Part shown: positions 17,022 to 26,370 of the stretch, in pieces
How positions within the stretch are numbered: the first letter of the stretch is position 1
How the letters are laid out: every line of letters begins with the position of its first letter
Source of the DNA: CBDCWQ01 sp965223435
GTDB taxonomy: Bacteria; Myxococcota; Kuafuiibacteriia; Kuafuiibacteriales; Kuafuiibacteriaceae
Reading direction: 5' to 3'
Length of the DNA: 64,000 nucleotides
NCBI GenBank assembly: GCA_965223435.1
Contig: CBDCWQ010000023.1
Span: 62,001 to 126,000, forward strand
Translations under genes and position numbers: made by a program
Notes under the pieces: model-generated
The model's input: only the letters and a program-made list of their open reading frames with translations
Databases searched by the model: none
Told to the model about the DNA's origin: nothing

Positions 17022-20000
17022 TCACTCTGGCACGTTGCGGATGCTTCGCCAGTCTTTTTCCATCTCGATGATGTCCGCGCGCACATCCTGTTGATCTTGG
17101 TGGGTGCGCCACGCGTGGTCGTGTTCATCGTAGCCGTAGGCTCGGAGGACATCTTCGACGAAGGCGGGCAAAAAACGCCATTTGCTGAGGAGGAACAGGG
17201 TGCTCGGGCGAATGATCATCTTGCCATTCCAGTCTTTGAGCTGGTGTGGGCCCATGATGAGCTCAAAACCTTCTCCGATAAGCGCGACGTCTTTGAGGTT
17301 TTCGATCTCAAAGGGTGCATCTCGGTTGACCGGTCGGTGCAAGATCCTTTCGAAGGTAGTTAAGTACCACGATAGGGCTTCGGTCGCCCAGATAGCTCCA
17401 AGTTCGCCATCGGTCGGTGCGATTGGGATACCAAGCTTGTTGTATGCGGTGGTGACAACCTCCCGCAAAAAAGCGTCCTCCTTAAAATGTTCGATCACCT
17501 CGGTGTAGTCAAAGTCGAGTTCGAGAAGGCGAAAATAGAGGGCGTGGCCCAGCTCGTGAACCAGACCAGAGACCATGTAAGCAATGCGATCTTGTAGGTG
17601 ACGCTCGCGGAGGAAGTTGACTTTAAAGATGCTGTTGAGGATCGGCAAAAAGACGAAGCCTGCACCTCCCACCGCGTTCTCGCTCGCCGGGCGCCCCAAA
17701 ATCACAAAAGTACGCGACGGCAGGTAAATCGAAGGGTCATTGTCCTCCACACGATCGAGGTACTGAATGGCGGAGACGAGGTGATAGAGCAGCAGATTCT
17801 CCCGGAAAAGAGTTTCGATCTCACTTCGTTCCAAGCCTGCGCCCATGATTGGGCTGAAAACGTCGACGTCCTCGTCCTGGCTGAGGCTCATTGCCGTTCT
17901 CACCGCTTCTGGACTATCAATCACCTTCGGATGGTTGGCGAGGTGTGTGGCCAATTGCTCCCCAGCCGAGATGTGGCCCTCATTGTCGCTTCGTAGTTCC
18001 GTGAATACCAGCGGAACAGCCTCTCTGCGAAGGGACGCGTCTTTGAGCGCTTCGGGAAGTCTCCGATCTGCAACCCTCAAGGCGAATCGGTGATTTCCAT
18101 TTTCGTCCGGCACGGCCAAGAACGATAGGGCTTCTTCCTCCTTTCCATGGCTACCCGGCAGTATTGCTTCTATGTAAAAAGCGGACTCATGGGATAGGGC
18201 GCCATCTTTGCGGAGTTGGTTCAGGTCATACACCGTGATGTTCTTCAACTTGAAAGTCGTGTTTACCGCCTCGTCTTGAAACACGAAGGAGCCACCGAAC
18301 CAGGGATCCTGTAGCAGCCAGTTCAAGGACGTGTTTCCGATTTTCAGATGGTCTTCTTTGATGAGCTTCTCGGAGAAAGAAGGAACGAATCCAAGCACAA
18401 TGCCTTGTTTTACAAAAGACCATTCGTCAGAAGAAGTGTCGATTTGAGTCCGGTTTCGAAAGCGCCAACGCGACTTTGGGAACAAATCAGCTATCCCGCT
18501 GCGATAGAGTCCCGCAGCTATTCGGGAGATGAGAGGAGGCCCAACGGTGAATTTCTGGGTGCCGAGCTCAAACGATATCGTGTCGGCGCTTTCCTTTTTG
18601 AGCTCGATGAAGTTCTCATCTACGAGGATATCGAATATCCCACCGAAGATGGCTGCGGTCTGATTCCGTAGTCGCTCGTGCAAGAGCGATGGCGAAACGC
18701 CGAGGTCGGGCTTTCTGAGGTACTTGGGCATGCTGTGGAGGGGCAGCTCACTATCAGCCTCGAAGTTTGGCGGAAGATTGGACTCCCCGTCGAAGCCGAG
18801 AAAATCCCGGTCATTGAGCCATTCTTGGTTCGGAACCAAAATGATTTCGATGTCGTTGTTGTCAAGGAAATGTTGAAATCCAGGGTGTTCGTCCAGGCGA
18901 TCGAGAAAATCTTTCAAGACGGATCTTGAGGGGCCGCTTTGGCTTAGCAAGAAAGGCCTGAGTCGCCTGATGAGGGTGGCGTCGAAGGGGATGGTGGTGC
19001 GACCTTCGTTTTGCCACCACGCAGAGGGGATGGGGAGGTCTTTGGGGAGCACCGGCAGAGTTTGGGGAAGATTGGATTGCGAAGCCCCCTGGGGGAGCCA
19101 TCCATGAACGGTTAAGAGCAGTTCCTCGAGTTCTTGGACCAGCGCCTTTTTTGACTCGGGAACCGAGGTCGACCCGCCGTTCGGGTAGGCGCGCAGGGCA
19201 TCCATGACGTGCCGGTAATGCGCCTCGATCTCCTGATCGATGTTGGCCAAAAGGACTCTGTCGCTCATGGTTTGGGTCGAGACGGTTCGGCGTGCGAAGG
19301 ATGCTTCGAACAATTCGGTCACGACGTCGTTGAGGGTCACCAGAATCTTGTACCGTGCCTCAAGGGTCTTTCGGTCGATGGCCTTGCTGAGGTAGGTTTG
19401 GCGAAGATGGGTCTTCAGGGCCCGAAGCTCAGAAGGTGTCAGGCTTGTGCGCCCCAGGGCCTGGTACCAGGCTGCCAGCCAAGCTTGGACGGCTCCTTGA
19501 ATCTGCTCGCTGCTGTTGGCTACTGCCGGATGGACGGTCGCTGGGACGGGCTCTTGCGGCTCTTCTCCGGATGGGTTGTGGGCGACCCGACCGGTATACG
19601 CGTACACGGCCATTTTGGAGGTGATGTCGTGGCCAAAAAGCGGTATGGCGCTGTCGATGAGGGGGACTTTGGGGCCCGCATAGACCGGCGGCGGGACCAG
19701 GGCATACAGCAGGTGGTCAAAAAAACGGCCTTGCGTCTCCCAGGTTCCGTCTCGGCTTCGGTTGGAGATGGGCAAGGCACGCACCGTCTCGTCGCTTTCG
19801 GCGAAAACCTCCCAAGCCGACACCCACCCGACACGCGTCCACGCCCCCTTGGGGGCGGGGTCGAGGAGCACCAGCGACGTCCACAGAAGACCCTCGGTTT
19901 CGGCCCATAGGTCTTCGGATAGGGTGGCAAAAGACCCTGCGCCGGCCAACCCGCCCGCGATGCCTAAAAGCGCTTCGAAAGAAAGGTTCTTCGAGCTCTC

Positions 20001-23000
20001 CCAGAGGTTCTTGGGGGCCCGAAGAACGGTTTTGGCGGTGCGCGCGGCCCGGAGGGCCCCGAGGACGCCCATGGGATTGTATTGTATCGGCCGGGCCACG
20101 GGCTCCGACCGGTTTTGGGGCTGAGCGCGTAGTCGGAGGCGATCGCCGCACTCGGCACGTCGGTCAACCTCGAGCTTGTATGCGCCCGTCGCCACCAGGT
20201 CCGCCGCCGCTTCCCCGGAAACGTCCTGGCCGACCTCGCAGCGGTCTTGAGTGGGGTCCACATCGGATACCGCAAATGCCTGTTGACTGGGGATTCCGCC
20301 CAGGAGGGCGCCTACGAAGTGAACCGGGTTCCACTCGCCCACGGTTCGGTGTGCGATTGCGTCCGGCTGAAGTGATGGGTCGACGTGTTGTTCGATGTAG
20401 TTGTAGACATCAATGAACCACACGATGGCGGTGCTCGATACGAGGCGCGCCGAGAGGTCTTGGATGCGTTGGCTGGAGTAGAGAAAACCGTGATCGCGGA
20501 CAAACGCCTGAGCGCCCGCCCAAAGCTGATGGGCCTCTTCGAGTAGCATCTGGGCCGCTGGGTATTCTGGGTGGGCATGCACAAACTTGAACAGGCCCAA
20601 AATCAACCCCATGGTGGCTTCCAGGTGGTATGAAGATTCCTGAAGCTCGCTGGGCTCGATGTAGGGGTCTTTAAACGCGTTTTGAAAGTAGTGCGTACCG
20701 CGGTAGGTCCGTTGTGGAGGACAACGGACCCAGGTTGGGTCGCAGTCTTCGTCGCCCACGCTGAGGTCTTTGACAAACTGGAGCACGGTGTACTCCAAAC
20801 ATTGCCCCAGGCGTTCGGCGTAGAGTCCGCCGATGTCCTGTACGGATAAGGAGAGCCAGCTGCAGTTGTCGATGGCGACATGAGGGCTCGCCGTGAAGCG
20901 GTAGGTCCCCGATGGTTCAGGTTCGAGGGTGCCGCCGGTGATCACCCGGCCGAGCGAATCGGATTCTAAAGCCGCCTCCATGTTCTGGATTCGAAGCGTT
21001 CGTCGCTGGGTTTGGGCCTTGGTGAGGGGCACCTGGGTGGTGTTGTCGTGCTTGAGCTTTGCAAGGGTCGTCACAAACTCGGCCTTCCAGCCGTGCTCGT
21101 CGAAGAGGAGATTGAAGACGCCGTCTTGGACTTCGTCTCGCCAACGTTCGAGGTCTCTCGTCCAGTCCTGTTTCGCCTCTCGGCCTTTAGGGCCCAGAGC
21201 GTTCGCATGGTTGAGGGCGTGATTCAGGACGCTCAGTACGTCGAGGTTGTGCTCCGTCACCACGTTGTGGGCTTTGACCTGGGTCTTGAGGCGCACCCAT
21301 TCCGCTTCATCGTTCAGCGGCCGTTCCTGCCAAGCGGAGTCATCCGAGGCCCGGTTTTCACATGGCTTGCCGAGCGTGCACACTCGGATTTGGGTCGGAC
21401 TGAAGTCTGCGTATCCGATGGCATCGAGCACGCTGTAGTAGGCCAATCGATGGTCTGGCCCGATGTCGCTGAAGATGCCCCGTGTGCCAGGGGTCTGCAG
21501 CCGATGGGGGGTGCTTGCCTCTTCGAGGCCTCGGGTCGTCCACCCGGCTGACATCAAACTCCCCATGCGGCCGTCATCGATGGCCACCCGCAGGCGGTGT
21601 TCTTTGAGGCCGAGCAGTGCGTGGTGGTAACAGGCCTTCAGGGTTTTCTGCTCTTCGGGTGGTCCTTCGAGATAGGCACTGGAGGTCAAAAACACCCCGA
21701 GCCCGTGAACAACCCAGGCGTTGGCCCCTGTGACCAATCGCGCATCCCGCCACCCATCGTCTTTGGTATTCCACGAAAACGGCCATCCTAAGATGACCCC
21801 ACGTTCTCTCACCGCTCGGTGACAAAGGTAGCGCGCCATCCCACGCGCTTTGGGCCCGTATTTTTTGGAAGATGTCGCCAGCTGCGCCAAGGTGATGCCT
21901 TGGGTATAAGCCCACACGCGATCGAAATCCGCGAGATGATGGGCATCTCGCGCGGTCAGAGGATCTGGCACTCCAGAAGCTGTGTCCTCGCCCTTGGGCC
22001 CAAGGCCTTCAAGATGGACGCCCGGGAGGTACTCCACTTGGTAGGAGAACGCAGCGTGTTCATCATTGTGAGTGTTGCCGCTTGCATGTGCTGTTTCATG
22101 AGAGCCTGCTTCTTCTGAAAGCGTATCTTCATACGCGTCCCTGTCGTGGCCCAAAGAGCCGATGGGCTCACCTGCACTGGTGTTTGCAGTCACGGTCTTT
22201 GCAGTCGACGGGTCTGGAAGCGGAGGGTGCTTGAGCAACCGGTCTCGAAGGTCAATGGCGTTTGCGTAGTTCCCCGCGGGTGTCTCCCATGCGATGTGGG
22301 CTGCGTGTGGCGGCGTATCGGCCTGTTGAAGTTCTGTGAATCCCAGGGTGACGTGGCTTTCGCTGAGAGCGAGCCCCAGCCTTTCACCCTGGGGGAGGAC
22401 CACTTGCCCCACACCCTCCTCGAGCTCAAAACGTAAAGGGGTACGCGCGACGGCGCTAGACGAAACCGCGGAACCCTCGTGCTTTGGGTCTCGGTGAGCG
22501 TCCATCGAGACTTCGACCGACCCCTTTGCGTTGACGGGGACAAAGTGTTTGTTGACTGCGCGGATCGTCATGGGCACCCGTTGGTGGGAACTGGTCTTGG
22601 TGGGGGCTTGTACTTCGAGATGCGAAAAAGCCGATGCGTTTGAGGCCCGGGCGGTGACGATGTGGCTACCCACCTCGCTGGCTTCACCCGGTCTCACCCA
22701 CGCGGCAAAAAAGAGGCCTTCGTGGACGCTGAGAGAAGGCCGCTGGCCCGGCATGCCTTCGCCCAAAATGGCCAGCTGTGGCATGGCGTCCGTCGCATCG
22801 CTTGGCGAAGGTGACCAACTGAGGCCACCGTCTAGAGAATAGGAAACCTGCATGGAAGCGCCCAAGCGCGTTCCATCCGCATCGGGGTGCGCCGGCGCGG
22901 ACGTACCTGCGCTTAGCGCCATGGGCGCGTCGGCACCATGCAACACGTTCGTGGTCGCTGTGTCGAGAGTCGGCGACGAAACCAACGCGTTTGTGGTCGC

Positions 23001-25175
23001 TGTGCCGAGAGTTGGCGACGAAACGGAAGGGATCCGCTCGAAGACCGCTGCCAGTGTCCCGTCGGGTGCGGTGTAGACTCGGGGGCGCGTCGGCTGCTGT
23101 TGCCATCCGTCCACGGCGGCTCCGGAAGCCACCACCGAGATCCGCCATGCGGTGAATGGGTCGTCCGACCACCGATTCTGAGCGACGCCGCGGCTACCGG
23201 TTTGGACCCACGGACCTTGCTTGAGTGGCCGTTGGGCAATCTTGATCTTGGGTTCGGTATGCCACGAGCCGCTGTACAAATATTGGTGTTGGTACCCGAC
23301 GCCTGCGCCCTCAGGGTCATCACCCGGTGCGAACGCGGGTTTCCAGACGCTTCGCCACCCGACGAGCATCCTCGTGGGATGTTGCTTCTGGATGACCGCA
23401 TCGCCGTAAACGGGCTGTTGGGTCATCTGGACCCAGGCCGGATTCAAGACCGGCTGGTTGTCCCATATCCGCGACTGTCGGGCGATGATGCTGAGTATAT
23501 CGCCATCGACGTGCAAGGCGGGTTCGGCCATTTCGCTTTCTTCGATGCGTTCGACATAGGTGATGGCCGTGTTGCCCTGGGCGTCTGGCTCCAAGCCTTC
23601 ATTCAATCGATAGGACTCTTCGCACCAACAATCTTCGCATCGGCAAGGCTTGCCGTCGGAAGGTGCATAGTATGCTTTGTAACGAACGACCTCGGTTGCC
23701 ACCTGTCTTTTGCGTACATCGAAGACGCTCGAAGGTGTGCCTTCTAGGTTCTTGAGATAGTACACCTTGCGTGCTTCGTTCCATACCAGGTGGTGGTCTC
23801 CGTAGCGGTCGTACGCTGCATCGAGGGCCCGTTTGCGGTTGCCGTTGCTTCGCACCCTCCGGGGAAGACTGAAAGTCTGACCGCCATCCTGGCTTTGGAC
23901 CACGTAGAGCTCGCTGGAATCATCTTCTGGATGTGTGGCTTCTTCTACCCACGCGATCGACACCAAATCGGCATGGGCGGTCAGAGCGAGATCGTGTACG
24001 TATCTGCCTGCATGTAAGGTGGCGACGGGCGCGACGGGTCGAAAGCTTCCTGGCAGTCCCGCTTTGGGGCTTTGGGTATACTGAATCTGGGTCCTCCCCC
24101 CGGCGGAGGGCCTCCCAACAAGGGCAACGTGGGCATAGACCCGGCCGTTTTGCGTACTGAGTGCGGTTCGAGGAAGGCGCGTTTGTTGTTCTGGGGTAGT
24201 TAGTGCGGCGGCTGCTTCAAATTGGCCGGGGGCAGGGGGCCCGTTGGCTTCGAGCATGGAGAGAAAGACTGGATGGGAGCGAACGGACTCGTGTGCGCTT
24301 CCTGTCCCGTCGTCGACGGCGGCCGAAACTTGGTACTTCATGGCCCGGCGGTGCGGGAAGACCGTGCCGCGATACTCGGTGGATGTCTGCTCGGCGATGG
24401 GTTCACCGTTTTGAAAAATTCGAAAGGACACAGTGGCATCTGGTGGGATCACGCTGTCGTCGTCGAACCGTGTTGGTCTTTGCCACCAAAGCCGTACCCT
24501 GGTGCCCGACAAGGTGGCCCCGAGGCCGCCCGGCGCCCGGCTTCGCTTGAAATGCAAAGCCTTAGCATGCTCTGCCGTATTCGTTTCGGGGCGTGACGAT
24601 TCGGTACTCTGAAGAGGGTCTTTAGGCTTCGGGATACGCACCCAATAACCTCGCCCCGGCAAAAAAGATTGACCGGATTCCATCCGCTCAAACCTTTGAA
24701 CGGAGGCGTTCCAAAGTAAGGCTTTGCTTGCCTGGCCATCGAACACGGCGGGGCGGGCCACGCTCAAAACCTGCCATCCGTCGGCTGCATGGGTCGACGA
24801 AGCAACCCACCGCCCGGCAGTCTTTGCATTCCAGGGCAACACCAGCCGCTCGGGAGACCATCCCCAGTACGTGACGCCTGCTTCGACAGCGGAAACCTGA
24901 AGGGGTGATTGCCAGGTGTTTGGAGACGTAGAAACGGACCATAGCTTAAGGTCCGGGACCTTCAGGACTTCGCCCAATTGGGGTGTTCGGGGAAAGCTAA
25001 GAAGATTCCACCCACGCTCAATCACTTGCTCAAAAGACTCCGTATCTGTCGCCAGCGACGTGGATGCCGATTGACAGAGTGCGATACTGACCAGACCAAC
25101 AAGTGGCCAGTGGACTTGTTGCCCTGCCGTCCGCAGGTGGTGCCCTGCGCGCCGCGTGTTGTTGCTTTTTCTCAA
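17022..25175 (-). CDS. Giant exported protein A (2717 aa): GWNL module, Asp-box propeller, alpha/alpha toroid, pre-effector segment, C-terminal zincin
   Basis: The start is TTG at 25175, preceded by a G-rich Shine-Dalgarno; it gives a signal peptide ending near STSLA (residue 42). Domains in order: GWNLLSFP module (about 54-170, second copy DGWQVLSVA); FN3-like (about 220-310); beta-propeller with Asp boxes (SQDGGQTFS, SLDGGLSWS; about 330-870) carrying a CRCEDCWCE cluster near 511-519; predicted alpha/alpha toroid (about 1081-1595) with RVWAYTQGI, GWPFSWNTK, EHNLDVLSVLNHA, DNCSWLSLSV and RIQDLS motifs; Gly-rich hydrophobic pre-effector (about 1730-1830, GAWTRVGWVSAWEVF). The C-terminus has HELGH (His2540, Glu2541, His2544) and a likely third zinc ligand Glu2599 (WATEALSWY), as in anthrax lethal-factor-type zincins. 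Paralogous to the proteins at 37905 and 42664. Confidence 0.9.
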   Translation of the reverse strand: MRKSNNTRRAGHHLRTAGQQVHWPLVGLVSIALCQSASTSLATDTESFEQVIERGWNLLSFPRTPQLGEVLKVPDLKLWSVSTSPNTWQSPLQVSAVEAGVTYWGWSPERLVLPWNAKTAGRWVASSTHAADGWQVLSVARPAVFDGQASKALLWNASVQRFERMESGQSFLPGRGYWVRIPKPKDPLQSTESSRPETNTAEHAKALHFKRSRAPGGLGATLSGTRVRLWWQRPTRFDDDSVIPPDATVSFRIFQNGEPIAEQTSTEYRGTVFPHRRAMKYQVSAAVDDGTGSAHESVRSHPVFLSMLEANGPPAPGQFEAAAALTTPEQQTRLPRTALSTQNGRVYAHVALVGRPSAGGRTQIQYTQSPKAGLPGSFRPVAPVATLHAGRYVHDLALTAHADLVSIAWVEEATHPEDDSSELYVVQSQDGGQTFSLPRRVRSNGNRKRALDAAYDRYGDHHLVWNEARKVYYLKNLEGTPSSVFDVRKRQVATEVVRYKAYYAPSDGKPCRCEDCWCEESYRLNEGLEPDAQGNTAITYVERIEESEMAEPALHVDGDILSIIARQSRIWDNQPVLNPAWVQMTQQPVYGDAVIQKQHPTRMLVGWRSVWKPAFAPGDDPEGAGVGYQHQYLYSGSWHTEPKIKIAQRPLKQGPWVQTGSRGVAQNRWSDDPFTAWRISVVASGAAVDGWQQQPTRPRVYTAPDGTLAAVFERIPSVSSPTLGTATTNALVSSPTLDTATTNVLHGADAPMALSAGTSAPAHPDADGTRLGASMQVSYSLDGGLSWSPSPSDATDAMPQLAILGEGMPGQRPSLSVHEGLFFAAWVRPGEASEVGSHIVTARASNASAFSHLEVQAPTKTSSHQRVPMTIRAVNKHFVPVNAKGSVEVSMDAHRDPKHEGSAVSSSAVARTPLRFELEEGVGQVVLPQGERLGLALSESHVTLGFTELQQADTPPHAAHIAWETPAGNYANAIDLRDRLLKHPPLPDPSTAKTVTANTSAGEPIGSLGHDRDAYEDTLSEEAGSHETAHASGNTHNDEHAAFSYQVEYLPGVHLEGLGPKGEDTASGVPDPLTARDAHHLADFDRVWAYTQGITLAQLATSSKKYGPKARGMARYLCHRAVRERGVILGWPFSWNTKDDGWRDARLVTGANAWVVHGLGVFLTSSAYLEGPPEEQKTLKACYHHALLGLKEHRLRVAIDDGRMGSLMSAGWTTRGLEEASTPHRLQTPGTRGIFSDIGPDHRLAYYSVLDAIGYADFSPTQIRVCTLGKPCENRASDDSAWQERPLNDEAEWVRLKTQVKAHNVVTEHNLDVLSVLNHALNHANALGPKGREAKQDWTRDLERWRDEVQDGVFNLLFDEHGWKAEFVTTLAKLKHDNTTQVPLTKAQTQRRTLRIQNMEAALESDSLGRVITGGTLEPEPSGTYRFTASPHVAIDNCSWLSLSVQDIGGLYAERLGQCLEYTVLQFVKDLSVGDEDCDPTWVRCPPQRTYRGTHYFQNAFKDPYIEPSELQESSYHLEATMGLILGLFKFVHAHPEYPAAQMLLEEAHQLWAGAQAFVRDHGFLYSSQRIQDLSARLVSSTAIVWFIDVYNYIEQHVDPSLQPDAIAHRTVGEWNPVHFVGALLGGIPSQQAFAVSDVDPTQDRCEVGQDVSGEAAADLVATGAYKLEVDRRAECGDRLRLRAQPQNRSEPVARPIQYNPMGVLGALRAARTAKTVLRAPKNLWESSKNLSFEALLGIAGGLAGAGSFATLSEDLWAETEGLLWTSLVLLDPAPKGAWTRVGWVSAWEVFAESDETVRALPISNRSRDGTWETQGRFFDHLLYALVPPPVYAGPKVPLIDSAIPLFGHDITSKMAVYAYTGRVAHNPSGEEPQEPVPATVHPAVANSSEQIQGAVQAWLAAWYQALGRTSLTPSELRALKTHLRQTYLSKAIDRKTLEARYKILVTLNDVVTELFEASFARRTVSTQTMSDRVLLANIDQEIEAHYRHVMDALRAYPNGGSTSVPESKKALVQELEELLLTVHGWLPQGASQSNLPQTLPVLPKDLPIPSAWWQNEGRTTIPFDATLIRRLRPFLLSQSGPSRSVLKDFLDRLDEHPGFQHFLDNNDIEIILVPNQEWLNDRDFLGFDGESNLPPNFEADSELPLHSMPKYLRKPDLGVSPSLLHERLRNQTAAIFGGIFDILVDENFIELKKESADTISFELGTQKFTVGPPLISRIAAGLYRSGIADLFPKSRWRFRNRTQIDTSSDEWSFVKQGIVLGFVPSFSEKLIKEDHLKIGNTSLNWLLQDPWFGGSFVFQDEAVNTTFKLKNITVYDLNQLRKDGALSHESAFYIEAILPGSHGKEEEALSFLAVPDENGNHRFALRVADRRLPEALKDASLRREAVPLVFTELRSDNEGHISAGEQLATHLANHPKVIDSPEAVRTAMSLSQDEDVDVFSPIMGAGLERSEIETLFRENLLLYHLVSAIQYLDRVEDNDPSIYLPSRTFVILGRPASENAVGGAGFVFLPILNSIFKVNFLRERHLQDRIAYMVSGLVHELGHALYFRLLELDFDYTEVIEHFKEDAFLREVVTTAYNKLGIPIAPTDGELGAIWATEALSWYLTTFERILHRPVNRDAPFEIENLKDVALIGEGFELIMGPHQLKDWNGKMIIRPSTLFLLSKWRFLPAFVEDVLRAYGYDEHDHAWRTHQDQQDVRADIIEMEKDWRSIRNVPE
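22941..23024 (-). repeat. Tandem 42-bp repeat inside giant protein A
   Basis: Two adjacent 42-base copies (22941-22982 and 22983-23024) differ at only a few positions and encode VSSPTLxTATTNxL twice in a loop of the propeller region. Giant protein C lacks it at the equivalent place, which suggests a recent duplication. Confidence 0.8.
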
Positions 25176-25630
25176 ACTGTGCCCCCCGCTGCCAAGTCCC
25201 TCGTGGGTTCAGACGCTATCCCCTGAAAACCATGCCCCAATGGTCCTCGCCGGTGCGTCTGTTCGTGACTCGGTTATGCCCGGTGATCACGGGGAGTCAA
25301 AGACCGTTTTAGGAAAAACGCTCCGCTTTGCCGAAATTTGTCAACATCCGGGGATACGCAAAGAGAATTGCAGGCGCGGCAAGAGGAGTCTGGGGTTTCC
25401 GATAGCTGTCGACATACCCCATATCGGGTCGACTCATCGAGAGGTGGGCAAGCTCCATGTCCAGGCCCCAGTCCCGAATACGAGGGTGCTCGAGCCGCGC
25501 CTACGTTCGGTGACGAACGTTGAGCGCCAACTCTCGATCGCAAACATAGGGATGGCACTCCTGTGCCGTTTAGGTGGCAAGATGATGCAGCCGTTTGTCG
25601 TAGCTCGTTCGTCTCTGATACAAAAGCTGC
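25176..25630. other. Divergent intergenic region upstream of giant protein A and DUF4291
   Basis: The ORFs here (for example minus 25726-25274 and plus 25156-25647) have implausible composition and no family likeness, so I do not call a gene. Promoters for the two divergent genes should lie here. I see no convincing -35/-10 pair or operator. Confidence 0.5.
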
Positions 25631-26100
25631 ATGGCCGCGACTCATGAAATCCGGGCCGAATACGACCGTGCGTCCATCGTCGTGTATCAGGCCTACGGTG
25701 AGGCTATTGCGAAGCCTGCAGTCCAAGCACAGAAACTCGTTCCGCCGTTCTCACTCCATCGAATGACCTGGATCAAGCCCTCGTTTCTCTGGATGATGCA
25801 TCGGAGCAACTGGGGCAAGAAATCCGGCCAGGAAAGAACGCTCGCCGTCCGCATTTCGCTTGCGGGCTGGGACGAGGCACTTTCGCTCGCGGTACTCACG
25901 TCTCCCGAACCCAAGGTCCACGGTTCTGCGGTTACTTGGGACAAAGAGTTCAAGAAGGCTGTCGTCCATGTGCAGTGGGATACGGAGCGGTCACTTCGCG
26001 GGGCCGCGTTTGATCACTACAGTATTCAGGTAGGACTCAGCCGGCATATCATTGAAAAGTTCGTCGAGGAGTGGATCCTGTCCATCGAAGATATATCTCA
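25631..26100 (+). pseudogene. DUF4291 family protein, 3'-truncated
   Basis: The frame begins at ATG 25631 with IRAEYDRASIVVYQAYGEAI and contains RMTWIKPSFLWMMHRSNWG, GQERTLAVRISLAG and SLRGAAFDHYSIQVGLSRH, which are hallmark segments of DUF4291. The family normally continues past 'EWI..IEDLTPLV' for about 30 residues. Here homology ends exactly after WILSIEDIS at about 26098, and the frame runs on to 26503 in unrelated sequence. The function of DUF4291 is unknown. It is one of the few non-exported proteins in the window. Its C-terminus was probably replaced by recombination. Confidence 0.8.
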
Positions 26101-26298
26101 CCGGGGGAGATTCGGGTTCGAGGTGATGGTCAGTGGCGTACGTTTACCCGGGACCTCCAGGCAGATCTCGAGACCGATCCCCAGAACAGCGGCGAAAAGA
26201 TCCTTACGGTGGAACGGTTTTTGGTTCGTGGACACGTTCGCGTCGACGACATCAAGCTGCTCACCCATGGCGGACCAAGCGAATGGGCTCCCATGTGA
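26098..26298 (+). pseudogene. C-terminal scrap of a secreted carbohydrate-binding-like domain
   Basis: In the third frame (stop at 26298) the sequence reads QWRTFTRDLQADLETDPQ, ILTVERFLVRGHVRVDDIKL. This resembles the end of jelly-roll domains of the form 'W..FTRDLQADL......I..VD.F.IRGSGRVDDI.L'. It has no start of its own and is joined to the DUF4291 break point, so it is the 3' scrap of another gene. Confidence 0.5.
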
Positions 26299-26370
26299 TG
26301 CTGCTCACTGGCGAACACCCGCCACCAAAGGCTTTCGATCCGTTTTGTTCTGGGTACCGTATGGACATTC

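Noticed and set aside
25274..25726. 150-codon minus-strand ORF overlapping the DUF4291 start
   Set aside because: It overlaps a clear DUF4291 N-terminus on the other strand and has no recognisable features.
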